Shown piece by piece: positions 57,159 through 64,000 of a stretch of 64,000 bases of DNA (the first letter of the stretch is position 1; each line of letters starts with the position of its first letter). The notes beneath the pieces were generated by a model, which worked only from the letters and a program-made list of their open reading frames with translations, was not told the DNA's origin and did no database searches. Source of the DNA: Chitinophagaceae bacterium (GTDB taxonomy: Bacteria > Bacteroidota > Bacteroidia > Chitinophagales > UBA10324); NCBI GenBank assembly GCA_016704325.1, contig JADJAG010000004.1:124001-188000 (forward strand). Direction: 5' to 3'. A program made the position numbers and the translations under genes.

Positions 57159-58160
57159 ATGAATTTGAGCCTAGCCTATCTTCTGTATGATAATCCCAGT
57201 AAGGATTTGAGCGAAAAAGATTACTATCCAGGCGGGATGGTAATGCCTGGAAGGAATTATAACATCATTAGCTATAGATTCGGTTATCAAAATCAGGAGA
57301 CCGATAGTGAGATTTATGGTGCCGCAAATTCTTACGCTTTTAAGTACCGTATGAGCGATCCTAGATTAATACGTTTCTGGTCAGTTGATCCTCTCAGTGC
57401 TAAATATCCCTGGTTGAGCCCATATTCATTCAGTTCAAACCGATTAATAGACAGGAATGAGTTGGAAGGCTTAGAAACTGGACCAACATTATCAGAAGTA
57501 ATCTTAATGTCAAAAGCCTCAGGATTGACTCTTACTCAAGCATCTGATATATTGTATGGTCAAAACGATGCAGCACAGCAGGTTAATCAACTGACAATAG
57601 AATTATTGGTTGGTATATCGCCCTTAGGCTGGATACAAGATGTGTATGACTTCCAAGATGCCTACAGAAGCGATGATCAAATAGGAATGTTTCTTGCAGG
57701 GGTTGGATTTTTTCCATTCGGAGATTTCTTAAAGGCGCCGGGAAAGATAAAAAAGATCACCTCAACTTTGGCGAATACAGATTATTTGAAGGCTGGCAAA
57801 TACGGTCCGTATAAACGAGGAAGCCAAGTGATTGAATTTACCACAGAAACTGAAGAACAATTTGTGAGGTTATTTAGTGATACAGAGGGTGGTTCTGCTT
57901 CAGGGAAATGGTTGGCAAAGAAATCCGATTTATTAGATGCTGATGGCAATATGCTAAGCCCGGAAAAAATTAAGGATAAACTAGCTTTGGAACACATTCC
58001 TAATAAGATTGTAGATGTACAGGTTCCTTCTGGAACTCCCATGCGAACTGGTATTGCTGGGGAGAAAGCTAATTGGGGATCAAAAGGTGGAGGTACTCAG
58101 TATGAATTAATTGAGGAAATACCAATATCATCATTCGGTAAACCAAAAGATTTGAAATAA
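57159..58160 (+). CDS. Detached Rhs C-terminal tip with pre-toxin region and uncharacterised toxin domain
   Basis: A 333-residue product. Residues about 20-105 are the last part of an Rhs core (DYYPGGMVMPGRNYN, YRMSDPRLIRFWSVDPLSAK, PYSFSSNRLIDRNE), which corresponds to the end of the core in the 60-63.6 kb Rhs protein. A pre-toxin segment with LVGISPLGWIQDVYDFQDAY and AGVGFFPFGDFLKAPGK follows, as in many polymorphic toxins. The final about 115 residues (EQFVRLFSDTEGGSASGKWL ... PSGTPMRTGIAGEK ... GGGTQYELIEEIPISSF) form the tip. Their arrangement is loosely reminiscent of NAD-using (ADP-ribosyltransferase/TNT-like) tips, a weak guess. The full Rhs N-terminus is absent. The immunity candidate begins on the base after its stop. 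Confidence 0.8.
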   Translation: MNLSLAYLLYDNPSKDLSEKDYYPGGMVMPGRNYNIISYRFGYQNQETDSEIYGAANSYAFKYRMSDPRLIRFWSVDPLSAKYPWLSPYSFSSNRLIDRNELEGLETGPTLSEVILMSKASGLTLTQASDILYGQNDAAQQVNQLTIELLVGISPLGWIQDVYDFQDAYRSDDQIGMFLAGVGFFPFGDFLKAPGKIKKITSTLANTDYLKAGKYGPYKRGSQVIEFTTETEEQFVRLFSDTEGGSASGKWLAKKSDLLDADGNMLSPEKIKDKLALEHIPNKIVDVQVPSGTPMRTGIAGEKANWGSKGGGTQYELIEEIPISSFGKPKDLK

Positions 58161-58484
58161 ATGGAATTGAAATACGCAATAACTAAAAACAGCAAGATAA
58201 TCAAGGAATTTCAATCTCCGATTGAACTTGCAATTGAATTTGATAACGAAATTGTTATCCTACTTGGAAGAGATTATTTTAAAGGGGGAAGAAACGTATA
58301 TTGTGTGGATCTTGAAGGAAATATATTGTGGCAGGTTCCCGAAGTTAAACTAGTTCCACAAGATAGTAGTTATGTAAAAATCATGAAGAATAATAAAAAT
58401 GTTATTCTTACAAATTGGGATGGAACAAGACTAACAATTGAACCACAGACTGGAAAAATACTTGATCAAAAGTCAGGTAAATAG
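58161..58484 (+). CDS. Candidate immunity protein for the detached Rhs tip
   Basis: A 107-residue cytoplasmic-type protein, no signal peptide, with repeated beta-hairpin-like segments (YCVDLEGNILWQVPEVKLVP, VILTNWDGTRLTIEPQTGKI). No family recognised. Its ATG follows the toxin stop codon with zero spacing (TAAATG), typical of tightly coupled toxin/immunity pairs. The lack of an export signal suggests that the toxin acts in the cytoplasm. Confidence 0.68.
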   Translation: MELKYAITKNSKIIKEFQSPIELAIEFDNEIVILLGRDYFKGGRNVYCVDLEGNILWQVPEVKLVPQDSSYVKIMKNNKNVILTNWDGTRLTIEPQTGKILDQKSGK

Positions 58485-58672
58485 CTGATCCGGGTCATTA
58501 CGAGTAAGTAAGTTATCACACCCACTTTGTAATCCTTGTAATTTGCTCCACTTGCCTGACAAGCAGAAATTGCAAAGCTGCCCATAACTAAACAAACCGA
58601 GCTAATTAATGTAATGGATGCTTACATGCGAGATTGCAGAACCAGCAAAGCTATAGAAAGTAACAATTCCTT

Positions 58673-59155
58673 TCACTCAAGTTTAAAAAGCAACTCATAT
58701 TTTTCTTGACCAAGTGTTTCCATCTCACTTACTTTTCCAGCAACAAACAGACGAACTCTACTCCCACTGTTAAGCCCGCTCATTTCTTCGCCTGCAATGT
58801 AATTTGCATTTTCATTTAAGTTGCTCTCGGATAAAGTACGACCTACATTTTCAAGTCCTTTAGGTAAGAGATATTCAATTGGGATTCTTTCTTCATTTAT
58901 ACCTACATAATAGTATTCATGTCCCGCTATTTGCATGTTTGCTTCAACAGTTGTCCTAAGTATCCCGGAGATTGGTATTTCGTACACATATTTTCCATTC
59001 TCAACCTTTGGTTCTACACCTTCTTTCTGGCTAAAAATAATGGCGACTGGTCCAGTATATCCTTCCGGCAAAAGCACAATGCTTTCTTCTGGCTGTTGTC
59101 CTTTACATTGAGTAAAACTCAGAATGTATAATCCTAGTAAAACTAAATTTCTCAT
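58673..59155 (-). CDS. Small lipoprotein, possible DUF6843-like, candidate immunity protein
   Basis: A 160-residue protein with a lipoprotein signal (MRNLVLLGLYILSFTQC). The mature part LLPEGYTGPVAIIFSQKEGV and NGKYVYEIPISGILRT resembles DUF6843-type envelope proteins, by eye only. Its start codon overlaps the stop codon of the upstream Rhs remnant (TAATG), so the two are translationally coupled, as toxin and immunity genes often are. Confidence 0.65.
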   Translation of the reverse strand: MRNLVLLGLYILSFTQCKGQQPEESIVLLPEGYTGPVAIIFSQKEGVEPKVENGKYVYEIPISGILRTTVEANMQIAGHEYYYVGINEERIPIEYLLPKGLENVGRTLSESNLNENANYIAGEEMSGLNSGSRVRLFVAGKVSEMETLGQEKYELLFKLE

Positions 59156-59484
59156 TAGTTCTGTCCGCTTATTGTAGATTGATTTTCGTATTGCTTATGC
59201 CACGCATCTGGCGACATGATAATTTCATTGCCGTCATTATCCTGGCTGTAATCATAATGACCATCAGTAGTCGCCGTCTCTACCCCAATCTTTCGATCAT
59301 TGATGGTGTTCAAAACATTTCCAAGGTGATTGGTTAATTCATATTGCTTTTTCCCTTGTAAATGATGGAAATACTGCGAATATGCAGTTCCCGGATAAAC
59401 TACCAAATCAGGATTCAAAACTCCCACATATATTCCGCTCCTTTCCCCAAACATATAAGGTATAACCGCGCTCACTACTTTCAT
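59155..59484 (-). pseudogene. Rhs core remnant
   Basis: A 109-residue frame with GVLNPDLVVYPGTAYSQYFH and KKQYELTNHLGNVLNTINDR, nearly the same as the segment of the neighbouring Rhs protein (GVLNPDSVVYPPTTYSQFF). It stops just before the DYYxGGMVMP motif at which the detached tip at 57.2 kb begins its homology. It has no Rhs N-terminus and no recognisable toxin, so it is most likely a displaced or deletion-derived fragment. Confidence 0.8.
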
Positions 59485-59544
59485 GAAAGGAAAAATTAAA
59501 GGGTGTTTCAGTAATGACTAACAATATGTAGGGTAAACAAATTG

Positions 59545-60135
59545 TTACCATTTGCTTTGTAGAAATTCCTGATGTTTCTGTCGCATCCAATCGGCAAACC
59601 AAATGTCACTGTCGATGTAGCTATAATTAATCTCACAACTGTTCTTGTGAAAGTAACCGTCATCTATTAAGTCTTTGGTTACGTAATAAAACATTGTATC
59701 AGCAGTGAAGGGTTGTTTTGAGCTCAAATCGTTTCTATTAAAGGAAACATTGGGATATGATTGAATATAAAACTGCCATGCATTACTAATTTTTTCTGCT
59801 CCTACAATTTGCACTTCATCATGTACCGCAGAAGTATCAGGATCAATTGTAGCATACAGTAAGAGGCATTTTGATTTGTCTTTATTGAAAAAAACCGCCT
59901 CAGATATTTTCCATTCTTCTCGTTTTAAATATCTGACTGCCTTAATATCTCTCTCAATCCAACTGTTCAAAGTATCCTGAAAGTTTTTCATTACATTCAT
60001 ATATTCGAATGTGGGCTTCAGTTTTTCGACTTCCTCATGAAAACACTTCAATTGCTTTTCCTCTTTCATCTGCGAGCAGGATGGTGTAATCCAAATTACC
60101 TGAATGAATAAACTGATCAGCAACCTTCTCTTCAT
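59545..60135 (-). CDS. Lipoprotein adjacent to the Rhs lipase-like tip, candidate immunity protein
   Basis: A 196-residue protein with a lipoprotein signal (LISLFIQVIWITPSC). The mature sequence is charged and helical, then beta-rich (ISEAVFFNKDKSKCLLLYAT, WQFYIQSYPNVSFNRNDLSS). No family recognised. It starts 16 bases downstream of the Rhs stop on the same strand. For a lipase-like effector acting in the periplasm, a membrane-anchored immunity protein is the expected partner, which fits by analogy with Tli-type proteins. Confidence 0.62.
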   Translation of the reverse strand: MKRRLLISLFIQVIWITPSCSQMKEEKQLKCFHEEVEKLKPTFEYMNVMKNFQDTLNSWIERDIKAVRYLKREEWKISEAVFFNKDKSKCLLLYATIDPDTSAVHDEVQIVGAEKISNAWQFYIQSYPNVSFNRNDLSSKQPFTADTMFYYVTKDLIDDGYFHKNSCEINYSYIDSDIWFADWMRQKHQEFLQSKW

Positions 60136-60151
60136 ATCCTAATACATTTAT

Positions 60152-63100
60152 TTATTCACCGATTTCTTTCTTCATGTCGCTAAGTGACCTTCTTACGGAA
60201 CCAAATTCACCTTCTTTTGTAGCAAATATCTCTTTGAATGTACCAACGTTATGTCCACCACGGTTCCCAGTTATATCGCGTAAAGGTTGAAATTCAGAAA
60301 CACTTTGGATTCTTCCAAACTCTGAACCACCTGAAACAAATTCAGATGATATTAACCCTTTGGAAGAAACTTGATCGCTTTTCCTGGAGTATTGGACGGA
60401 AAAAATTGCATTAGGGGAATTGAACTCGGTCGGTTGATGCGGAGCTAAAAAATAAATCTGCTCAACCGGATTTTTAATGATTCCATTATGGTAGGCTTCA
60501 TCAAGAACATAAGCCATTCCTGCAGAATGAGCTGCACCTTGACTATGGCCAACTATCTTGATCGTTTCATCTGTGGCAAGAGTAATATTTCCACTTAATA
60601 TTTGCTGAATAAGTTGTTGCCCAGTAACCATTCCAGCATTATACCTATCTGTTGCTTCTGAAGTTCTTTCATCTGAACCATTTACATAAACACTTTTATG
60701 GTCAACAAACCGATCCATGAACATGTCATCGACTCCATCCCAATAGGAAAAACCTTCTCCTAAGTAGGTTGGCTGATTGCCAGTTGATAATTCGTAAGTA
60801 GGATATGGCCTGTATAATGGTTCCCCTGTATATGCACCACTTGGGTGGTTACCTTCTTGTGCCCATTGTTTTGGCATAAATCCATTCACAAAGATGACAA
60901 GCCTTCCATCAGGATCAAGTGCTTGAATAGGAGTATTGAGAGCAAATACAAATGGAGAAATGCCAGGATATTCTTGTTGTAAAGGATCAACACTGAGCCA
61001 TCTATCTAATCGGGAATCATAGATCCTCGCACCAAAATCATAGCTGTTGCCTATCCCTTTTACTTCATCATCTTTTAGCTTTCCATTGAACCCAAATTCA
61101 TAGTTTTGATAGGAGAAACTCCTGTCAGGCATTACCATCCCGCCTGAATAGTAATCCTGACCACTGATTTGAGCAGCAACCCAATAGTCATATAAGCCAT
61201 CGCCGGTGGCAGTATCCTGGCCAATCTTTCGATCATTTATCGTAGTCAAAACATTTCCCAGATGATTAGTGAGCTCGTATTGCTTTTTGCCTTGCAGATG
61301 ATGAAAAAACTGGGAATAGGTGGTTGGTGGATACACTACTGAATCAGGATTTAGTACTCCAAGCCGTGAACTGCCATACAAATCCTGTTCGATCCATCTG
61401 ACCGTATCGTCTCTAAGCTCATAAATGGCCATTATATTTCCCTGGGCATCACGAATGTAGTAGCTGGTGACAGTGTCGCTACTAGCTGTGGTGATCACCC
61501 GCTTTGACAACTTGTTCTGTGAAGCATCATAATTGAAATTAATAGCAAGGTCTGTATTATCGTTGTATATAGAATCTACCTTTCCATAGGCCGTCCAGGT
61601 GATATCGAGTTTCTCTTTTTTATCCTTTATAAGGTTCCCTGAATTATCATACAGGTAATTGGTGCTCACCTGTTGATCAATGTCAATGGAATAATTTGAA
61701 GCGCTCACGGCATCTTCTACCTGAACCAATTTATTGGTGCCTGAAACATAGTTATACGTCATGTTATCCATGTTGACCTGCGAGGGAGCTCCTTTACGAA
61801 GATACGTAAGAATATTTCCATTTGCATCATAGCTGAGCTCTTCTTTGTAGGAGGTCATGCCACTGCCACTGGTACTCCATTTGTAGTTGCTGGAGTTAAA
61901 GGTATCATACGGTTTGACCTCAGTAAGCCGGTTTAATTGATCATACTTATAGGCATAGCCGATGGTAAGTGGGGTAAGTCCTTTGATCGTGTAGCCAATG
62001 TTGCGGATATTGCCGTTATAGAGACTGGGGCTTGCACTGCTAAACGATGAGGGTGAATAAGAAGGTTCAAAGTTTCTTGAATTGCCTCCGGCCGGGTAGT
62101 AGTCGTCTTCGAAGTATCCAATTACCATTCCATACACATCGCGCCCAATCTTTTTGTTAGCTGAGGCGCCGGTATTTCCGTCTCTTCCCATATCCCAATA
62201 CAAGTTAAGATCAAGACCATTGATGCCTTTTAACCACCCCTGAAGGGTATACGCATAGTCAATGCCCTGTACTTGTCGTTCTCCAAGTTCAATACGGGCT
62301 AATGGGCCATGGGCATAATACTGGTAATCAGCATCTATATCCCAAAGCAGTCCATCGGCACTGGTTTTGGCCTGGATTAAACGGTTCTCTTCATCATACG
62401 CATATTGATGAATAAACTGGTCAACAGAATCTTTCTCATAATGGACCTTGTTTACTTTACCGCTGATAAGATCATACTCGTAATCAATTCTTTTAAATCG
62501 CTGGACATAGTCTTCCAGTTCCGGAACATCCTGTACCAATGTTTTTGCGTTTCCTGCAATGTCGTAGCTATAATGAGATGCATGGTTATATACTTCTTCG
62601 TCGGTGTCGTATACTTCCTGGTATGTAACGGTAGCCACCCGGTTGCGTAGGTTGTCTTGAGAGAAATCGGGGATGGTTGTAATTGGTTCGTCATAAAAAG
62701 TACGGGTTACCTGCTCGCGTTCTGTACCATTTGCAATCCATAAGCTAAGCTTAATGGGGTTGATACTGGTATCGGTTATCATCACATGGTTCTGCTTGAG
62801 TTGCCCCACTTCGTTTATACGTCCCAAATCATCGTATAACGTATAGCTGTAAAGATCATCAGGTTCTTGCTTAGCATTTTGAGAAACAACAAGTCTTCCA
62901 ATGCGGTCATACCAGAATTGAGTGATGCCTCCATCAATGGTACTTTGCTTGATAGGTTTGTTCAAAGTGTTATACCAATATCGGGTGGAATCTACATGTT
63001 TTGGATATTTAGCCGGGCTAGCTGGATTACTTCGGTGCGCTTCAACGGCCGCGCGTTCTGAAACACTTAAAGTATCCACTCCCCGTGGAGGAATGGTTTT

Positions 63101-63634
63101 AACTAAGTTACCAGCCTGATCATAATAATAAAGGGTGAAGTGATGTTCGTTGTAAGGTGCTTTGACATTGAATGTTTCATTCAGGTCCATGCATTCAGTG
63201 ATATAATTTGTAACAAATGCCTGGGTGACAGAATCCAAATAGGACTGGTAGGAAGCTTGGGCATTGGCTGCTGCAATGCTCACCAGTTGATCTAAGCAAT
63301 CGGTGGTATCGAGTGAGAAGCTTGCTAGGACGGGTTCATTGCAAAGAATTCGTGTAACTAATGCCGCCGCACCAAAAATAGTATCAACGATTGAAAATGC
63401 AGTTATGCTGCTTGAGCCCACTGTAGCAGCGCAATTCAAACCAAAGGACATACAACTTGAGACGATGGTAAAATTTACTATATGTGGCGCAGGAGGAATT
63501 GAAAGTGGAGGAACTAGTCCAATATCACCTAGATCAATTACTATGTGATAGTTTGGGGGTCCGTCTCCAATAGGAAATTGCGGCAATACACAAAATGAAT
63601 CCACAACAGTTAAATGCAATGAATCATCAAGCAA
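60152..63634 (-). CDS. Rhs-family polymorphic toxin, N-terminally truncated, with lipase-like tip
   Basis: A 1160-residue frame beginning in the middle of a Bacteroidota Rhs protein. It has the YYYDQAGNLVKTIPPRGVDT segment, many YD repeats (YDQLNRLTEV, YDANGNILTYL), the KKQYELTNHLGNVLTTINDR stretch and the Rhs-associated core ending RIYDSRLDRWLSVDPLQQEY. The tip after about residue 903 contains IKIVGHSQGAAHSAGMAY (about 1028) with a GHSQG nucleophile elbow, indicating an alpha/beta-hydrolase lipase or esterase effector. The 5' end has only TTG as a starter and upstream the frame meets a stop at about 63656, just inside a recombinase fragment. The normal N-terminal region of about 1000 residues is missing. 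Expression as such is uncertain. Confidence 0.87.
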   Translation of the reverse strand: MLDDSLHLTVVDSFCVLPQFPIGDGPPNYHIVIDLGDIGLVPPLSIPPAPHIVNFTIVSSCMSFGLNCAATVGSSSITAFSIVDTIFGAAALVTRILCNEPVLASFSLDTTDCLDQLVSIAAANAQASYQSYLDSVTQAFVTNYITECMDLNETFNVKAPYNEHHFTLYYYDQAGNLVKTIPPRGVDTLSVSERAAVEAHRSNPASPAKYPKHVDSTRYWYNTLNKPIKQSTIDGGITQFWYDRIGRLVVSQNAKQEPDDLYSYTLYDDLGRINEVGQLKQNHVMITDTSINPIKLSLWIANGTEREQVTRTFYDEPITTIPDFSQDNLRNRVATVTYQEVYDTDEEVYNHASHYSYDIAGNAKTLVQDVPELEDYVQRFKRIDYEYDLISGKVNKVHYEKDSVDQFIHQYAYDEENRLIQAKTSADGLLWDIDADYQYYAHGPLARIELGERQVQGIDYAYTLQGWLKGINGLDLNLYWDMGRDGNTGASANKKIGRDVYGMVIGYFEDDYYPAGGNSRNFEPSYSPSSFSSASPSLYNGNIRNIGYTIKGLTPLTIGYAYKYDQLNRLTEVKPYDTFNSSNYKWSTSGSGMTSYKEELSYDANGNILTYLRKGAPSQVNMDNMTYNYVSGTNKLVQVEDAVSASNYSIDIDQQVSTNYLYDNSGNLIKDKKEKLDITWTAYGKVDSIYNDNTDLAINFNYDASQNKLSKRVITTASSDTVTSYYIRDAQGNIMAIYELRDDTVRWIEQDLYGSSRLGVLNPDSVVYPPTTYSQFFHHLQGKKQYELTNHLGNVLTTINDRKIGQDTATGDGLYDYWVAAQISGQDYYSGGMVMPDRSFSYQNYEFGFNGKLKDDEVKGIGNSYDFGARIYDSRLDRWLSVDPLQQEYPGISPFVFALNTPIQALDPDGRLVIFVNGFMPKQWAQEGNHPSGAYTGEPLYRPYPTYELSTGNQPTYLGEGFSYWDGVDDMFMDRFVDHKSVYVNGSDERTSEATDRYNAGMVTGQQLIQQILSGNITLATDETIKIVGHSQGAAHSAGMAYVLDEAYHNGIIKNPVEQIYFLAPHQPTEFNSPNAIFSVQYSRKSDQVSSKGLISSEFVSGGSEFGRIQSVSEFQPLRDITGNRGGHNVGTFKEIFATKEGEFGSVRRSLSDMKKEIGE

Positions 63635-63636
63635 AT

Positions 63637-64000
63637 TTATGAATCTTGGTCTTTACGATAACTATGTCGGGAATAATATGAAAATACTGCGTGCATTCTT
63701 TAACTATTTAAACAATGAACAGGGATTACGGGTAGGTTCTTTCCATAAGAACTTTTATGTTCGCAATGAGGAAATTCCGATAGTGGTGCTTTCTCCTGAG
63801 CAACTTAATTTCCTGATCTATGACAAATCTTTTGAAGAATCACTTAGTAATCGTCTTCAACGTACGAAGGATATTTTTGTATTTGGCTGCACCGTCGCTC
63901 TTCGAGTTTCTGACTTGCTTTCTCTCTCTGGGTCAAACCTTGAGATAACCGAAGGAAAATACTACCTGAATGTAATATCAAAGAAAACACAGACACCAAC
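63637..64000 (+). pseudogene. Tyrosine recombinase, 5'-truncated paralogue (runs off the window)
   Basis: The frame from ATG at 63637 (MNLGLYDNYVGNNMKILRAF) matches residues from about 47 of the 56.2-kb recombinase (LGHFDNYVGSNIKILRTF) and continues through FGCTVALRVSDLLSLSG to the window end. The first about 46 residues are lacking: upstream in-frame sequence (ESSSKF) shows no similarity and is instead the antisense side of the truncated Rhs gene. The catalytic C-terminus lies outside the window. Confidence 0.82.

Noticed and set aside
1..64000. tRNA, rRNA, riboswitch or prophage structural genes
   Set aside because: None could be recognised by inspection; a covariance-model search would be needed to exclude small structured RNAs.

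Overview
The window is chromosomal DNA of a member of the phylum Bacteroidota, probably a gliding or surface-associated Chitinophagales/Saprospirales-type lineage. The evidence is five proteins with type A type-IX-secretion (T9SS) sorting tails, one with a CHU/gliding-type (type B) tail, TAnnTTTG-type promoter motifs, many lipoproteins, a RND efflux operon, and an N-truncated Rhs locus with tyrosine recombinases. Species cannot be fixed from the sequence alone.

Layout. 0-2.1 kb: M13 metallopeptidase lipoprotein with a frameshift. 2.25-4.4 kb: an inverted-repeat element carrying a decayed IS1182-type copy. 4.4-9.4 kb: Pif1-like helicase, HigBA-type toxin-antitoxin pair, LutB. 9.5-10.7 kb: repeats only. 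10.9-17.3 kb: two large T9SS cargo proteins around a ParE-type toxin-antitoxin pair. 17.4-20.0 kb: a minus-strand cluster of DUF5777 beta-barrel protein, YceI, a membrane OB-fold protein and a c-type cytochrome lipoprotein; two of these are frameshifted. 20.3-25.8 kb: two more inverted-repeat elements, one carrying an IS3-type and one an IS1182-type insertion, with a YceI paralogue and a LytTR regulator between. 25.9-29.1 kb: two-domain cytochrome c lipoprotein and two T9SS proteins. 29.3-30.26 kb: 85-bp tandem array. 30.3-38.5 kb: aldehyde dehydrogenase, TolC/RND/MFP efflux operon, hemerythrin-like protein. 38.6-43.3 kb: 1587-residue T9SS protein with ten MopE-like acidic repeats. 43.7-48.3 kb: glutamate dehydrogenase, repeats, DnaJ and GrpE. 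49-55.9 kb: gliding-type adhesin, AnmK, epimerase, LysM glucosaminidase, O-methyltransferase. 56.2-64 kb: a recombinase/Rhs island with two paralogous tyrosine recombinases, an Rhs with a lipase-like tip, a second detached Rhs tip with its own toxin domain, an Rhs core remnant, and three candidate immunity genes.

Two things stand out. First, a family of short non-autonomous elements recurs at eleven places. Its termini are close to GGGTGTACGACAAATTG and its inverse; interiors differ, and five loci have visible 8-9 bp target duplications. Three members have been used as landing sites by other insertion sequences. Second, the Rhs island at the right end has a head-to-head junction at about 63640 where both the Rhs gene and a recombinase gene lack their 5' ends, which suggests recombinase-linked rearrangement of a polymorphic-toxin locus. 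A cautionary point: several genes are broken by single-base indels in homopolymers, so some apparent pseudogenes may be sequencing errors.
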